From: Spiroplasma endosymbiont of Amphimallon solstitiale
Lineage (GTDB): Bacteria; Bacillota_I; Bacilli_A; Mycoplasmatales; VBWQ01
Assembly (NCBI RefSeq): GCF_964030965.1
Contig: NZ_OZ034999.1
Coordinates: 186,001-250,000, forward strand
Direction: 5' to 3'
Length of the DNA stretch: 64,000 nucleotides
Shown here: one piece after another, positions 1-10,036 of the stretch
Numbering within the stretch: the first letter of the stretch is position 1
Layout: the number at the start of each line of letters is the position of its first letter
Translations under genes and position numbers: made by a program
The notes under the pieces: model-generated
What the model saw: only the letters and a program-made list of their open reading frames with translations
What the model was told of the DNA's origin: nothing
Database searches by the model: none

Positions 1-251
1 AATACTGCAATTGTCAGAGTTGGAAAAGTTAAATTGAATTTAAAAAATTTCTTAGTGATTAAATTATCAATAAGGATTAATAAATCAGTAGTTTCTCTTT
101 TAAAAAAAATAATTCATAAAACTCAACTAATTATTAAAGTTATACTTGTTAATCATGAAAAAATTATAATCATTCAATTATTATAATAGTTAATACTTTT
201 CTTTGTTGAATAATTATCATCAACAGTTTCTTTAAATATCTTTTTTTTCAT
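1..251 (-). CDS. Plectrovirus-like small membrane protein (C-terminus off window)
   Basis: Open on the minus strand from ATG at 251 to the window edge (83 codons seen). The start MKKKIFKETVDDNYS is charged, then comes one strong membrane segment (residues about 29-48, rich in I, W, S and L), then a charged tail. It lies downstream of a Zot-like ATPase and a small Cys protein in the same direction, the context of a filamentous phage morphogenesis cluster. The family is not recognised from sequence; the phage assignment rests on neighbours. The opposite strand is also open for 63 codons but is low-complexity and has no start here. Confidence 0.45.
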
Positions 252-333
252 TTTTAAAAACCTTATAATATTTTATTGTTAATCAGTTCTATTAATTTTT
301 CTTTTTTCATAATATCTCTCCAAAACTAATTTA

Positions 334-483
334 TTATTTTTGTGTATATTTTGTTACTGTATTATTGAATGCTTGTTGATAACATTTACCACTGCAATAT
401 ATAAATTTATCACGATATAAAGAGTCAAATGTATATTCTTTCTCACATGATGAAATATAGCATTTAGTTGTAATAATTGGCAT
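334..483 (-). CDS. Small Cys-rich (zinc-ribbon-like) protein, plectrovirus type
   Basis: 49 aa, starting MPIITTKCYISSCEKEYTF and ending in TAA. Four Cys are arranged C-x4-C ... C-x3-C (KCYISSC and YCSGKC), a likely metal-binding ribbon. A G-rich ribosome site (AAGGGGG) lies about 13 bases upstream. Position between the Zot-like ATPase and the membrane protein suggests a small phage DNA-binding or regulatory protein, which is inference. A further 15-codon ORF with a good ribosome site (263-310, MKKEKLIELINNKIL) follows and may be a tiny gene. Confidence 0.5.
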   Translation of the reverse strand: MPIITTKCYISSCEKEYTFDSLYRDKFIYCSGKCYQQAFNNTVTKYTQK

Positions 484-509
484 AATCTAATTAACCCCCT
501 TCAAGTAAT

Positions 510-588
510 AGGGGCTTTGCCCCTCGTTGCTTCGCAACTCACCCCAGCGGGGCTAAACCCGTGGCCAACCAACCAAGGTTCTGGTTGG
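510..588. other. Cluster of four GC-rich hairpins in plectrovirus intergenic region
   Basis: Four back-to-back inverted repeats in otherwise AT-rich DNA: AGGGGC-TTT-GCCCCT (510-524), GTTGC-TTC-GCAAC (526-538), CCCC-AGC-GGGG (542-552) and CCAACCA-6 nt-TGGTTGG (569-588). They lie between the ATPase stop and the Cys protein. Filamentous phages carry origin and packaging hairpins in intergenic DNA, so this is a candidate replication origin or packaging signal. The function is inferred; the hairpins are seen directly. Confidence 0.6.
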
Positions 589-613
589 CACCGACCAATA
601 ATATAGGTTTACT

Positions 614-1531
614 TTATTTTAACATCTTTCTTATTTTTCTTAGAATATTTATTTCTATAATAACAAGTACGGCATACAACATTTTCAGTTTCTTTTTTTC
701 AGTTTGTAATATATTATCCAACTTATCTAATCCTACTGCTCTAATATCATTTACTGAAAAATCTAATGCTTGTGACTGTTCATAGTCTTTAACAATACTT
801 AATTCACTCTTTAACGAATGAATATAATTTAAAGCACGACTATTATATCTTTGCAAATAAGACTTAGGAAATCATAAACTAAAAGTCATAGTTTCACCAC
901 TATAACTTGGTGGTAAACCACCACGTTTAATTATTTTCTTAGTTTGTCTTTTAGATAATACAACTTTATTATAATCATCAACATTAGTATAAATATTTAG
1001 TTTAAACTTAACTAAAAATAATAAAATACGCATTCTTTTAACTTGAACAATATACTCTACTTTTTCACGTGCTTGTTTTGGTATTCTATCGGGGTGTTGT
1101 TCAATCATATACATAATTCCATTAAAATTATGACCTATTAATTTACAAAACATTCCTAAACTTTCTTGTGTTTCTTTAAATTCCGATGACAAATCATTAC
1201 TATTAATTTTCAAACCTAACTCATCTAAAACAACCATATCACACTCTTTAAAAGCATAATTACTATTTAATTGATTAAATTTAAAAACATCATCATAAGA
1301 ACAACGATAACTATATTCATTACGTACTTTAATAGGAATAGGACTAACTACCCTACCCTTATGCTTTTGCGTTAAACAACAAGCAAGAGCAGATTTACCA
1401 GTACGTGGTGGTGTTGAAATAATATAACTACCTACACGTTGTAATATCTTTATATTTTTTCTAGTTATTAAAAACGGATAAACTATTATTAATAATAAAA
1501 CTCCTAAAAGTAAATAACCATATCAAGGCAT
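614..1531 (-). CDS. Zot-like P-loop ATPase, plectrovirus assembly protein
   Basis: 305 aa. An N-terminal membrane segment (residues about 5-22, LLLGVLLLIIVYPFLI) is followed by a Walker A motif TPPRTGKSA (about 40-48) and a Walker B CDMVVLDELG (about 97-106). A second hydrophobic stretch lies near the C-terminus. This is the layout of Zot/gpI-type proteins that drive extrusion of filamentous phage through the membrane. Two TGA codons read as Trp. The start ATG overlaps by one base the TAA of the upstream gene fragment, implying translational coupling. The protein appears complete, so this locus was cut only upstream (by IS30) and at the window edge. Confidence 0.7.
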
Positions 1532-1609
1532 TATTTAACCACCTTACTTTTATTTTTAAACTTATTTTTAATTCAAAAACAAAACTCTACAAAATATGAA
1601 CTTAAAATA
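1531..1609 (-). pseudogene. C-terminal fragment of a plectrovirus gene cut by IS30
   Basis: The frame ending in TAA at 1531-1533 reads ...SSYFVEFCFWIKNKFKNKS. It overlaps the start of the ATPase gene by one base. Its 5' part is gone at the IS30 boundary, and no continuation is seen beyond the element at 2671, so DNA was lost or rearranged here. Confidence 0.5.
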
Positions 1610-2670
1610 CCTGAATTGTAAAATTAAAAAGGACACTTATATAAAAATTAAATTGTGTTAATTCTATAATTAAGAAAAGAAAGGAATTAGCACAATGTAT
1701 AAGTATCTGACTATTGAATCAATAATAGCAATAAAAGAATATAAAAGTTATGGATTTTCGATTCGTAAAATAGCAAAAGCCATTGATTATAGTAAATCAA
1801 CTGTACATAGAGTTTGTAGATTATTAAATCAAAACTTATTACCATTAGAAATATTGAATAAAATTCAAAAAAATAAACAAAATGCAGGTAGAAAATTAAT
1901 AATTTTAACTTTAATAGAAATTAATACTATTAATCATTTGTTAATTACTAAAAATTATGCTCTTGATATAATTGCTAATTTTTTAAAGGAAAATAAAATA
2001 AAAAGTATTTCAACAAAAACTTTATATAACATGTTTAAAACAAATCGAATGGGTTTTGATGAAAATAACTTATTGAGAAAAGGAAAAAATAAACCTCACA
2101 AACAAAAAGAAACTAGGGGCAGAATTAATAATTGTAAGTCTATTCATGAAAGAAATTTAATCATTCCTAATATTAAAAATATAGAAGAATTTGGTCATTT
2201 AGAGGGTGATACTATCATTGGTAAAGATCATAAAAGTTCTATTATTACTTTAGCTGATATATGATCAAAAACCACAATTCCTTTAGCAACTAAAAATAAT
2301 AAATCAGAAAATATTACAAAAAATATAATAAAATTTATTTCAAAGTTACAAAAAGGAACAGTTAAAACTATTACTTTTGATCGTGGTAAAGAATTTAGTA
2401 AATGAAAATTAATCGAAAAAAATTGTAATGTTAAGATTTATTTTGCAGATCCTGGTAAACCTTGTCAAAGAGGTTTAAATGAAAATAATAATGGTATTTT
2501 AAGAAAATATTTACCAAAATCTACAGATCTATCTTCATATAAACAAAAATATTTAAATACTATAGCATTTCAAATTAATTCTACACCCAGAAAATCACTA
2601 TCTTATAAAAGACCAATAGATTTAATACAATTATTTTAAAAAACTGTCCCATTTATATTTACAATTCAGG
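1610..2670 (+). mobile_element. IS30-family element, copy 1
   Basis: 1061 bp bounded by inverted ends CCTGAATTGTAAA (left) and the complement TTTACAATTCAGG-type end at 2658-2670. It carries one transposase gene. Flanking triplets do not match (ata / tta), and the two sides are unrelated DNA (plectrovirus left, RNase HI gene right), so this copy marks a deletion or recombination junction. Confidence 0.9.
1695..2639 (+). CDS. IS30-family transposase
   Basis: 314 aa, complete when TGA is read as Trp. The N-terminal helix-turn-helix (SIRKIAKAIDYSKSTVHRV) binds the ends. The DDE catalytic core shows GHLEGDTIIG, then ITFDRGKEF, then [20 protein letters not shown], the classic IS30 spacing. The ribosome site AAGGAATTAGCACA precedes ATG. 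Five other near-identical copies occur in the window. Confidence 0.93.
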
Positions 2671-2727
2671 TTAGATAAAATTTAATATTATTGTAAAATT
2701 AAAATAAACAATAGAGGAGTCATAATT

Positions 2728-3348
2728 ATGGCAAGTAAATTTTATGCAGTAAAAAAAGGTAGAGTCATTGGAATATTTGAAAACTGGAATGAATGTGAAA
2801 CACAAATTAGAGGTTTTGTTGGTGCTCAGTATAAAAAATTTGCATCTAAAAAAGAAGCTCAAGATTATTTAGATGATAAAATTCAAATAAAATCTGAAAA
2901 TCACTATAAATATGAAGTAATAGCATATACTGATGGTAGTTTTAAAGAAGAAATTAATCAATTTTCTTATGGACTTGTTTTCTTAAATAATGGCAAAAAA
3001 GATATATTTTATGAAAAATTTGATGATGAAAATTGAGCAAAATTAAGAAATGTTGCTGGAGAAATAATGGGTGCGCAAAAGGCAATGCAGTTAGCTTTGG
3101 AAAATAATATAAAATCAATTTTAATTTGTCATGATTATGTTGGAATTAGTAAATGATGTACTGGTGAATGAAAAACTACTAAAGTAGAAACAAAGGCATA
3201 TAAAGCATTTTATGATAAAATAGCAAAAGATGTTAAAGTTTATTTTAAATGAGTTAAAGGTCATAGCGGTAATATATATAATGATGAAGCAGATGCTCTT
3301 GCTTGAAAAGCATTTAATTTAAAAAAAATATCTAAACCAATAATTTAA
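2728..3348 (+). CDS. rnhA: Ribonuclease HI with N-terminal viroplasmin domain
   Basis: 206 aa. Residues 1-50 form a viroplasmin-type hybrid-binding domain (FYAVKKGRVIGIFENWNEC). The RNase H fold follows with catalytic residues in order: D69 (YTDGSF), E112 (AGEIMGAQKAM), D136 (CHDYVG), then H179 and D186 (KGHSGNIYNDEADAL). It cleaves the RNA of RNA-DNA hybrids, as in Okazaki primer removal. AGAGGAGT precedes ATG. The gene is intact between an IS30 copy and a MITE-broken membrane protein. Confidence 0.88.
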
Positions 3349-3371
3349 ATGTTAAAAAGGTGGTAAATAAC

Positions 3372-3929
3372 ATGATTAATAAAAAAATAATATTAGCAGC
3401 TTGTTTAGGAAATATTATTGGAGGTAGTTTGTTTACTCTTTCTGATCTATATCAAAAAAGAGAACAAAATATTCTTGAATTTGATATTACTTCAGCTATA
3501 ACAGTGCTTTCAGGATGTTTTACTGGTGCTCTTTTTGGCTTTATTTCAGGTCTTTTTTGTTGTTTAAATGATGAAGAATATAATGGTGATTATAGAGAAT
3601 TTTTCTTTAATTTTGTAGAAAAGTAATTATACATGATAAAGTGTTATTTTTAGAGAATTTTTAAACTAAATAATGTTACTTTTAACAAATTTTTAATTAA
3701 AAATAATATTTTAAGTGTAAATTGATGAATAATTTTTGGTCATCCATACTTTTCTACATAATTAAAAGAATTTTTTGAAAGTCAACAAATCATTGATAAC
3801 ACTCATTCTTTTCAATCTTCAAACGAATTTGCGCCTTTATTGCAAGAATATATTCTTGAAATTAATGATGAACAATTCATTCCTAATAATAATGCAGATC
3901 TTGTTTTTAATCCTCGTTTAGTTTATTAA
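3372..3929 (+). pseudogene. Small membrane protein broken by a MITE
   Basis: After removing the 163 bp MITE and one 8 bp repeat the frame is continuous: 128 aa starting MINKKIILAACLGNIIGGSL and ending in ...VFNPRLVY. Two membrane segments (about 5-23 and 45-66) have small-residue motifs (GNIIGG, GCFTGALFGFISG). AGGTGG lies 9 bases before ATG 3372. An upstream GTG (3360) overlaps that site and is unlikely. With the MITE present the product ends after FNFVEK. Function unknown; the gene follows rnhA by 23 bases and may be co-transcribed. Confidence 0.65.
3605..3767 (+). mobile_element. 163 bp MITE, copy 1 (F orientation)
   Basis: Ends CTTTAATTTTGTAGAAAAGT (left) and, read from the other side, TTTTAATTATGTAGAAAAGT. 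It is flanked by perfect 8 bp duplications GAATTTTT (3597-3604, 3768-3775). It has no gene of its own. The ends match those of the IS1595 element at 59525-60664. Confidence 0.92.
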
Positions 3930-3941
3930 ATATAATAAAAA

Positions 3942-5576
3942 TTATTCAAAAAATTTAATACCTTGATCATTAATAACTTTATTAATATCAATTTTATTAT
4001 TAAGGATGTCTCTAATTTTTAAATCAATAGTATTAGCACAATATAAATTAATAATTTCTCTAGTTTTATTATCGTTTAATTGAGTTGGAAAAAAGCGACT
4101 TTCAGCTTGCTCATTTTCGGTTGGGTTTAATTCACGATCTAGAAAAATCATAACATCACCTTGATCTAATGTGATACCAACATTAGTAGATTTAATATTA
4201 CATAAAATAATTTTAACTTTTTTACTTTGAAAATCACTAATAGCTTTAAGTCTTTGTTCATGATTTACTTTACCAGTAATTAATTGATGATTTAATTTAT
4301 ATTTATCTAAAATGTTACTTAAAATGTTAATTCCTTTATCACTAAAACTACTATAAATAATAATTGAATCATTTTCATTATCATGTAAGTAGTCTAGTAG
4401 TCAATTAAATTTTGCTCCTAATTCTTTCATTCCCTCATTAATAGGTGTTGAACAAATAGTTCTTAATTTGGTAAATATTTGTAAAAAAGTTATTTTAGAT
4501 TTTTTATTATAAAATAATTCTTGTTTCATAGTTTCAAGAGTATCATAATAAATTGCAGTTTGTGCTTTGGGCATAGTTAAAATTAAATCATTTTTAATAA
4601 TTTTTGGCATTTCATTACGTACATCAATTTGTTTACGCATAATTGATATTTTTTTAACTAAATAATCAAATTCTGCTGCTAGTTGTGGTTTAACATTTGG
4701 TTTTGGTATATTAATAGTTACAAAATTGGTAATACGTTTTCTAATTATTCCAAAATAACGAGCAACAAAATCTCAATAATCAATATTTTTATATAGTTTA
4801 TTATCAATAATTTTTAATATACCAAAAATATCACTAGGATGATTATTGGCAGGAGTACCAGTTAAACAATAAACTGATGATACTTTATTTGCAACTTCCA
4901 AAATTGTTGAACTTTGTGCAGTTTTATAGTTTCTTAAAAAATGTGCTTCATCAATAACTAATGTAAAATCAAATTTAGTTAATAATTTATTTTTTATATC
5001 ATTTTTAAAAGTGTTTTTAGAAACTACTAAAATACAATTATTACTATTTTTAAATTGATTATATTTTTCTGTTCGCACTTTAGTAATATCATCTTTAATA
5101 GTAATACAATTATAGGTAGTTCATTTTTTAATTTCAGGAACCCACGTTAATAAAATAGTTGACTTAGGAACAACAAATAATATTTTATTAGTTTTCATTT
5201 CTGATAATGCTGTTAAAATAGTGGGTGTTTTACCAGTACGCATTTCATTAAATAAGCCAAATCTTTTATTTGCTTTTAAAATTGCAACATCAACACGTTG
5301 ATAATGTCTTAGTTTAGGATTACCTGGATAATCATTTAAGTTTTTTTCTTGTTGGATTTTTTTTCATGATATTAGTGAGTGTTCATATTTTTGTTTTAAT
5401 TTATCATTATTATTTGTATATTTAAGTAGTACTTCAAGAGCAAAAGGAGTATTAAATATTTTAAATTCATTAGTATTATTGATATAAATAATACCTAGTG
5501 CATTTAAAATTTCTTTTTTATTTTTTTTCACTTTAATTGTAATATGTTCATTATTAAGACTTATGATTTCTAACAT
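3942..5576 (-). CDS. SNF2/Rad54-family DNA translocase (helicase superfamily 2)
   Basis: 544 aa, intact in code 4. Motif I NEMRTGKT (about 110-117) binds ATP, motif II is DEAH (about 209), motif III LTGTP (about 238) and motif VI QAESRFFPTQ (about 490). Motif VI keeps the first Arg but has Phe where most family members have the second Arg. No nuclease or methylase domain is seen, so it is a stand-alone translocase, perhaps repair or phage-derived. It converges on the broken membrane gene (12 bp gap). The ribosome site before ATG 5576 is weak (GTAGG). Confidence 0.8.
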
Positions 5577-5843
5577 TATTAACCTACTTTAGTGTTTGTA
5601 TATGATATTAAATATTATAATAAAATTAATATAAATTAAAAAATAATTTATTTTTTTTAGTAAATATTAGATTATTAATAATTTATTTTTAAAAGAATTA
5701 TAAGTTATTGAATTGTATATAGAAAATAGTATTAATGCATATATCATGTAAATTTATTATATTTATATACAATGTAAAAGAAAAACTAAATATAGTTTTC
5801 AATCTATTATTTTTTTAAGAAAGTAATGATTTTTTTTATATTA
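5577..5843. other. AT-rich intergenic region
   Basis: 267 bases of very AT-rich DNA upstream of the helicase gene, ending at IS30 copy 2. No convincing ORF or strong hairpin. It presumably holds the helicase promoter. Confidence 0.5.
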
Positions 5844-5874
5844 CCTGAATTGTAAATATAAATGGGACAGTTTT

Positions 5875-6990
5875 TTAAAATAATTGTATTAAATCTATTG
5901 GTCTTTTATAAGATAGTGATTTTCTGGGTGTAGAATTAATTTGAAATGCTATAGTATTTAAATCTTTTTGTTTATATGAAGATAGATCTTTTAATTATGT
6001 AGAAAAGTATGGATGACCAAAAATTATTCATCAATTTACACTTAAAATATTATTTTTAATTAAAAATTTGTTAAAAGTAACATTATTTAGTGTAAAAATT
6101 CTCTAAAAATAACACTTTATCATGTATCATTACTTTTCTACAAAATTAAAGGATAGATCTGTAGATTTTGGTAAATATCTTCTTAAAATACCATTATTAT
6201 TTTCATTTAAACCTCTTTGACAAGGTTTACCAGGATCTGCAAAATAAATCTTAACATTACAATTTTTTTCGATTAATTTTCATTTACTAAATTCTTTACC
6301 ACGATCAAAAGTAATAGTTTTAACTGTTCCTTTTTGTAACTTTGAAATAAATTTTATTATACTTTTTGTAATATTTTCTGATTTATTATTTTTAGTTGCT
6401 AAAGGAATTGTGGTTTTTGATCATATATCAGCTAAAGTAATAATAGAACTTTTATGATCTTTACCAATGATAGTATCACCTTCTAAATGACCAAATTCTT
6501 CTATATTTTTAATATTAGGAATGATTAAATTTCTTTCATGAATAGACTTACAATTATTAATTCTGCCCCTAGTTTCTTTTTGTTTGTGAGGTTTATTTTT
6601 TCCTTTTCTCAATAAGTTATTTTCATCAAAACCCATTCGATTTGTTTTAAACATGTTATATAAAGTTTTTGTTGAAATACTTTTTATTTTATTTTCCTTT
6701 AAAAAATTAGCAATTATATCAAGAGCATAATTTTTAGTAATTAACAAATGATTAATAGTATTAATTTCTATTAAAGTTAAAATTATTAATTTTCTACCTG
6801 CATTTTGTTTATTTTTTTGAATTTTATTCAATATTTCTAATGGTAATAAGTTTTGATTTAATAATCTACAAACTCTATGTACAGTTGATTTACTATAATC
6901 AATGGCTTTTGCTATTTTACGAATCGAAAATCCATAACTTTTATATTCTTTTATTGCTATTATTGATTCAATAGTCAGATACTTATACAT
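5875..6990 (-). pseudogene. IS30 transposase interrupted by MITE
   Basis: Same protein as copy 1, broken about 40 codons before its end by the MITE at 5989-6151. The DDE core up to the [10 protein letters not shown] motif is still read, but the C-terminus is replaced by MITE sequence. Probably inactive. Confidence 0.88.
5989..6151 (-). mobile_element. 163 bp MITE, copy 2 (R orientation)
   Basis: Inserted in the IS30 transposase gene. Perfect 8 bp duplications GATAGATC (5981-5988, 6152-6159). Confidence 0.92.
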
Positions 6991-7315
6991 TGTGCTAATT
7001 CCTTTCTTTTCTTAATTATAGAATTAACACAATTTAATTTTTATATAAGTGTCCTTTTTAATTTTACAATTCAGGTTAAATAAAAAAGAAAGGAAGAAGT
7101 TAGTGATAGAAACAATTAGAAAGGAATCAAAAATTTTTAAAGAAGAAATCAAAAAAATAGATACTGTAATAAAAACAAAACAAAATAATAGTTTTAAAGA
7201 TTGAAAAACAAAAATTAGAAAGAGAAAGAAAAAAACATTTTGAACAAATTAAAAAAATAGACAAGATTATAAATATTAATGAACTTTATGAAATACAAAA
7301 ACAAATAGAAAAAAA

Positions 7316-7478
7316 TTTTAATTATGTAGAAAAGTATGGATGACCAAAAATTATTCATCAATTTACACTTAAAATATTATTTTTAATTAAAAATTTGTTA
7401 AAAGTAACATTATTTAGTTTAAAAATTCTCTAAAAATAACACTTTATCATGTATCATTACTTTTCTACAAAATTAAAG
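7316..7478 (-). mobile_element. 163 bp MITE, copy 3 (R orientation)
   Basis: Inside the coiled-coil gene. 8 bp duplications GAAAAAAA (7308-7315, 7479-7486). Confidence 0.92.
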
Positions 7479-8263
7479 GAAAAAAATAGAGAAGAAATAT
7501 TAAAATTAAAAAATCAATTACCAAATAAACAATTACAAACAACATATATGATAAAAAAATGAAAAGAAAACATAGTGGCATTAGATGAAGAGATATCCAA
7601 AGAAATGATACGAGAAGAGAAATTAGATAGTGAAATAAGAGTATTGGAAGTTGAAGGAACAAATATAGAACAGCAAATTGAAAATTTTAATGCTCATGAT
7701 TTAAATAAAAAAATAATTTTATCAAAGTTAAAATTAAAAACAGCAAGATTAACTGTTAAGTTAGAAAGAAGAACATACAAAACAAAAAGAATATTTTGTA
7801 AAATTGCTAGAAATGAACTTGAAATAGCAAATAAATTTTTTTCAATAAAACAAGAAAATTGATGATTATGTCCAAATCTAAAATCAGAAAAAGAGGTTTT
7901 AGATGCAAGATTAAAAATAAGATTAAAATTGAAGATGGAAAATATTTGTGATTTAAATCGTAGCATGAGTAGAAGAAATTTAGATATTGCAAAAATAGAT
8001 AAAAAAATTGCAAAATTAAATTTTAGTATAAATAAAAAAAATATTGAAATTAATGGTTGTCTTGCAGCAGTAAGACAAATTTATAATTCACAAAGTATAA
8101 AAACACAAATAAAAATATTATTAAAATCTCCTTTTATTTGATTGAATAAACAATTTCAAAAATATAAATATGAAGTAACGTTAAATCAATATCAAGCTCA
8201 ATTAGAAAAATTAGAAAAAGAAATTCAAAAATTAGAAACAGATAAAGAAGGGCGAAATTTTTC

Positions 8264-9637
8264 GAGGCTTTTTAGAAATCTGTGTATCTTTGTTTTACAA
8301 AGTACTAGTTCAGATTAATTCTATCTTCAAATTTTATCATAAAATGAGCAATTGCTGTATTTCAATTTTGAATAGGCAATGTTCATTTTTTTGTTATATT
8401 TTCAATTGCTAAATAAAATATTTTAAAAACTGACATATCATTAGGAAAAGCTTTTTTGTTTCTAATAACTTTTCGTAATTGACTATTAACAGATTCAATA
8501 GCATTTGTTGTATAAATTACTCTTTTGATTTCTGCAGGATAACTAATAAAAATCATCAAATTTTCTCAATTTTTATATCAAGATTTAGCAATTTGGGGAT
8601 ATTGTTTATTTCATTTACTTTCAAATGATTCTAAAGCTTGCATTGCTTGTTCTTCACTACATGCACTATAAATTGGTTTTAAATCTGTAACTAGAGTTTT
8701 TCGATGTTTGTATGAAACATATTTTAAACTATTTCGAATTTGATGAACAATGCATAATTGATGTTCTGTTTTAGGATAAACTGCTTGTATTGCTTCTGAC
8801 ATGCCTGTTAAATTATCACTACAAGCAATCAAAATATCATTTAAGCCTCGATTTTTCATTTCTGTGAAATTAGCTAATCAAAATTTAGCACCTTCATTTT
8901 CACTAATTCATAAGCCTAAAACATCTTTTTTACCTTCTAAATCAACTCCTAATGCTATATAAACTGATTTATTAATAATCCGTTTATCTTGTCGAACTTT
9001 AACTACTATACAATCAAAATAAACAATCGGATAAATGCTTTCTAATGGTCGATTTTGTCATGTTTTGACATCATCAATAACATCATCAGTAATTTGACTA
9101 ATAACACTTTCACTAATATCAGCACCATGATATAACTCTTGTAACTGCATTCTAATGTCAGATAGAGTCATACCTTTTGCATATAGTGAAAGCACTTGTT
9201 GATCAAAACCATCAAATCTTCGCTGTCTTTTTGCAACTATTACAGGAGTAAAATCACTATTGCGATCTCTTGGTACATCAATCTCAATTTTACCTTGTTG
9301 AGTTATTAATTTTTTTGAACTTGTACCATTACGAGCATTTTCAGTATTACTATGTTGATTTTTTTCATATCCTAAATAATTTTGCATTTCAGAATTCAAC
9401 ATTTTTTCAACTAAACGTTTTGTTAATTCTTTATATAAACCCCCTTCTTTAAAAACTGTTGTTAAATCTTCAGTATTTTCTAATAATAAATCTACTGCTT
9501 TTGATATTGGATCATTATTATTAATATTTTGTTTTTTAGCCATCTGTAACTCACTCTTTCTAGTCATTTAATTATATTTACTAGAATTAATTAAACATAG
9601 TTATTTTTGTAAGTTACACAGATTACTAAACATTGCC
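8264..9637 (-). mobile_element. IS256-family element, copy 1
   Basis: 1374 bp with ends GAGGCTTTTTAGAAATCTGT and, from the other side, GGCAATGTTTAGTAATCTGT. Perfect 8 bp duplications AATTTTTC (8256-8263, 9638-9645). Confidence 0.94.
8305..9567 (-). CDS. IS256-family (mutator-type) transposase
   Basis: 420 aa with TGA read as Trp. The N-terminus [16 protein letters not shown] leads to the domain [18 protein letters not shown]. The DDE core includes [12 protein letters not shown] (first Asp), [16 protein letters not shown] (second Asp) and [15 protein letters not shown] (Glu). [16 protein letters not shown] is the family C/H signature. The start could also be the second Met (MAKKQ), which follows GAGTTACAG. 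Confidence 0.93.
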
Positions 9638-9908
9638 AATTTTTCTAATAAATTTTGAGTTATTATTAGTTGTGGTCGTTTTAATAATAGTAGAAGCAAT
9701 GAAATTAAACAACAAAAAAAGGCAAAATTATATGAAATTAAACAAAAGATTTCTGGATTAAGAAATCAAGCAACTATGCAATCTCAACCTTCAACATCTA
9801 GACATGCTGTATCTTGAAATGAAATGGATCCCAATCGCTGTTTCAATGAAATTGGATATAACGATAATAGAGGGTTTACTTCTTCGTTTTAATATATTAA
9901 ATAATTGT

Positions 9909-9949
9909 AATAATAAAAAAGTGAATTAATAATTCACTTTTTTATTATT
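9909..9949. terminator. Bidirectional intrinsic terminator
   Basis: Long inverted repeat with arms of about 18 bases (core AAGTGAATT / AATTCACTT), A-run on one side and T-run on the other. It lies between two convergent genes and can serve both. Confidence 0.85.
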
Positions 9950-10036
9950 ATATAATGTATTTTTTCAGTTAATATTTTCAACTAAAATGTGTTATTTTTT
10001 TATATTTCATCAAAAGATGAGTTAATGACTTTACTT

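Larger units (their letters stand above)
5844..7075 (-). mobile_element. IS30-family element, copy 2 (with MITE)
   Basis: CCTGAATTG-type ends with a 3 bp duplication TTA on each side (5841-5843, 7076-7078). Length 1232 = 1061 + 163 bp MITE + 8 bp duplication. Confidence 0.92.
7103..9892 (+). pseudogene. Long coiled-coil protein broken by frameshift, MITE and IS256
   Basis: Reconstructed frame from GTG 7103 (AGGAAG upstream) to TAA 9890-9892. Very rich in K, E, L, Q and N with long heptad-like stretches (for example LEKLEKEIQKLE near 8210), so it should be a long coiled coil. One shift near 7195, the MITE at 7316, and the IS256 at 8264 break it. Joining across both insertions restores the frame: the residues before IS256 (KEGRNFS) continue as NKFWVIISCGRFNNS after it. 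No signal peptide or known domain. Possibly cytoskeletal or phage-related; I cannot tell. A strong terminator follows. Confidence 0.6.

Noticed and set aside
1-189. Plus-strand open frame of 63 codons at the window start
   Set aside because: Low-complexity and no start; the minus-strand membrane protein has a start and a fitting context.
7465-8013. Minus-strand hydrophobic frames over the coiled-coil gene
   Set aside because: Antisense shadows of a K/E-rich reading frame.
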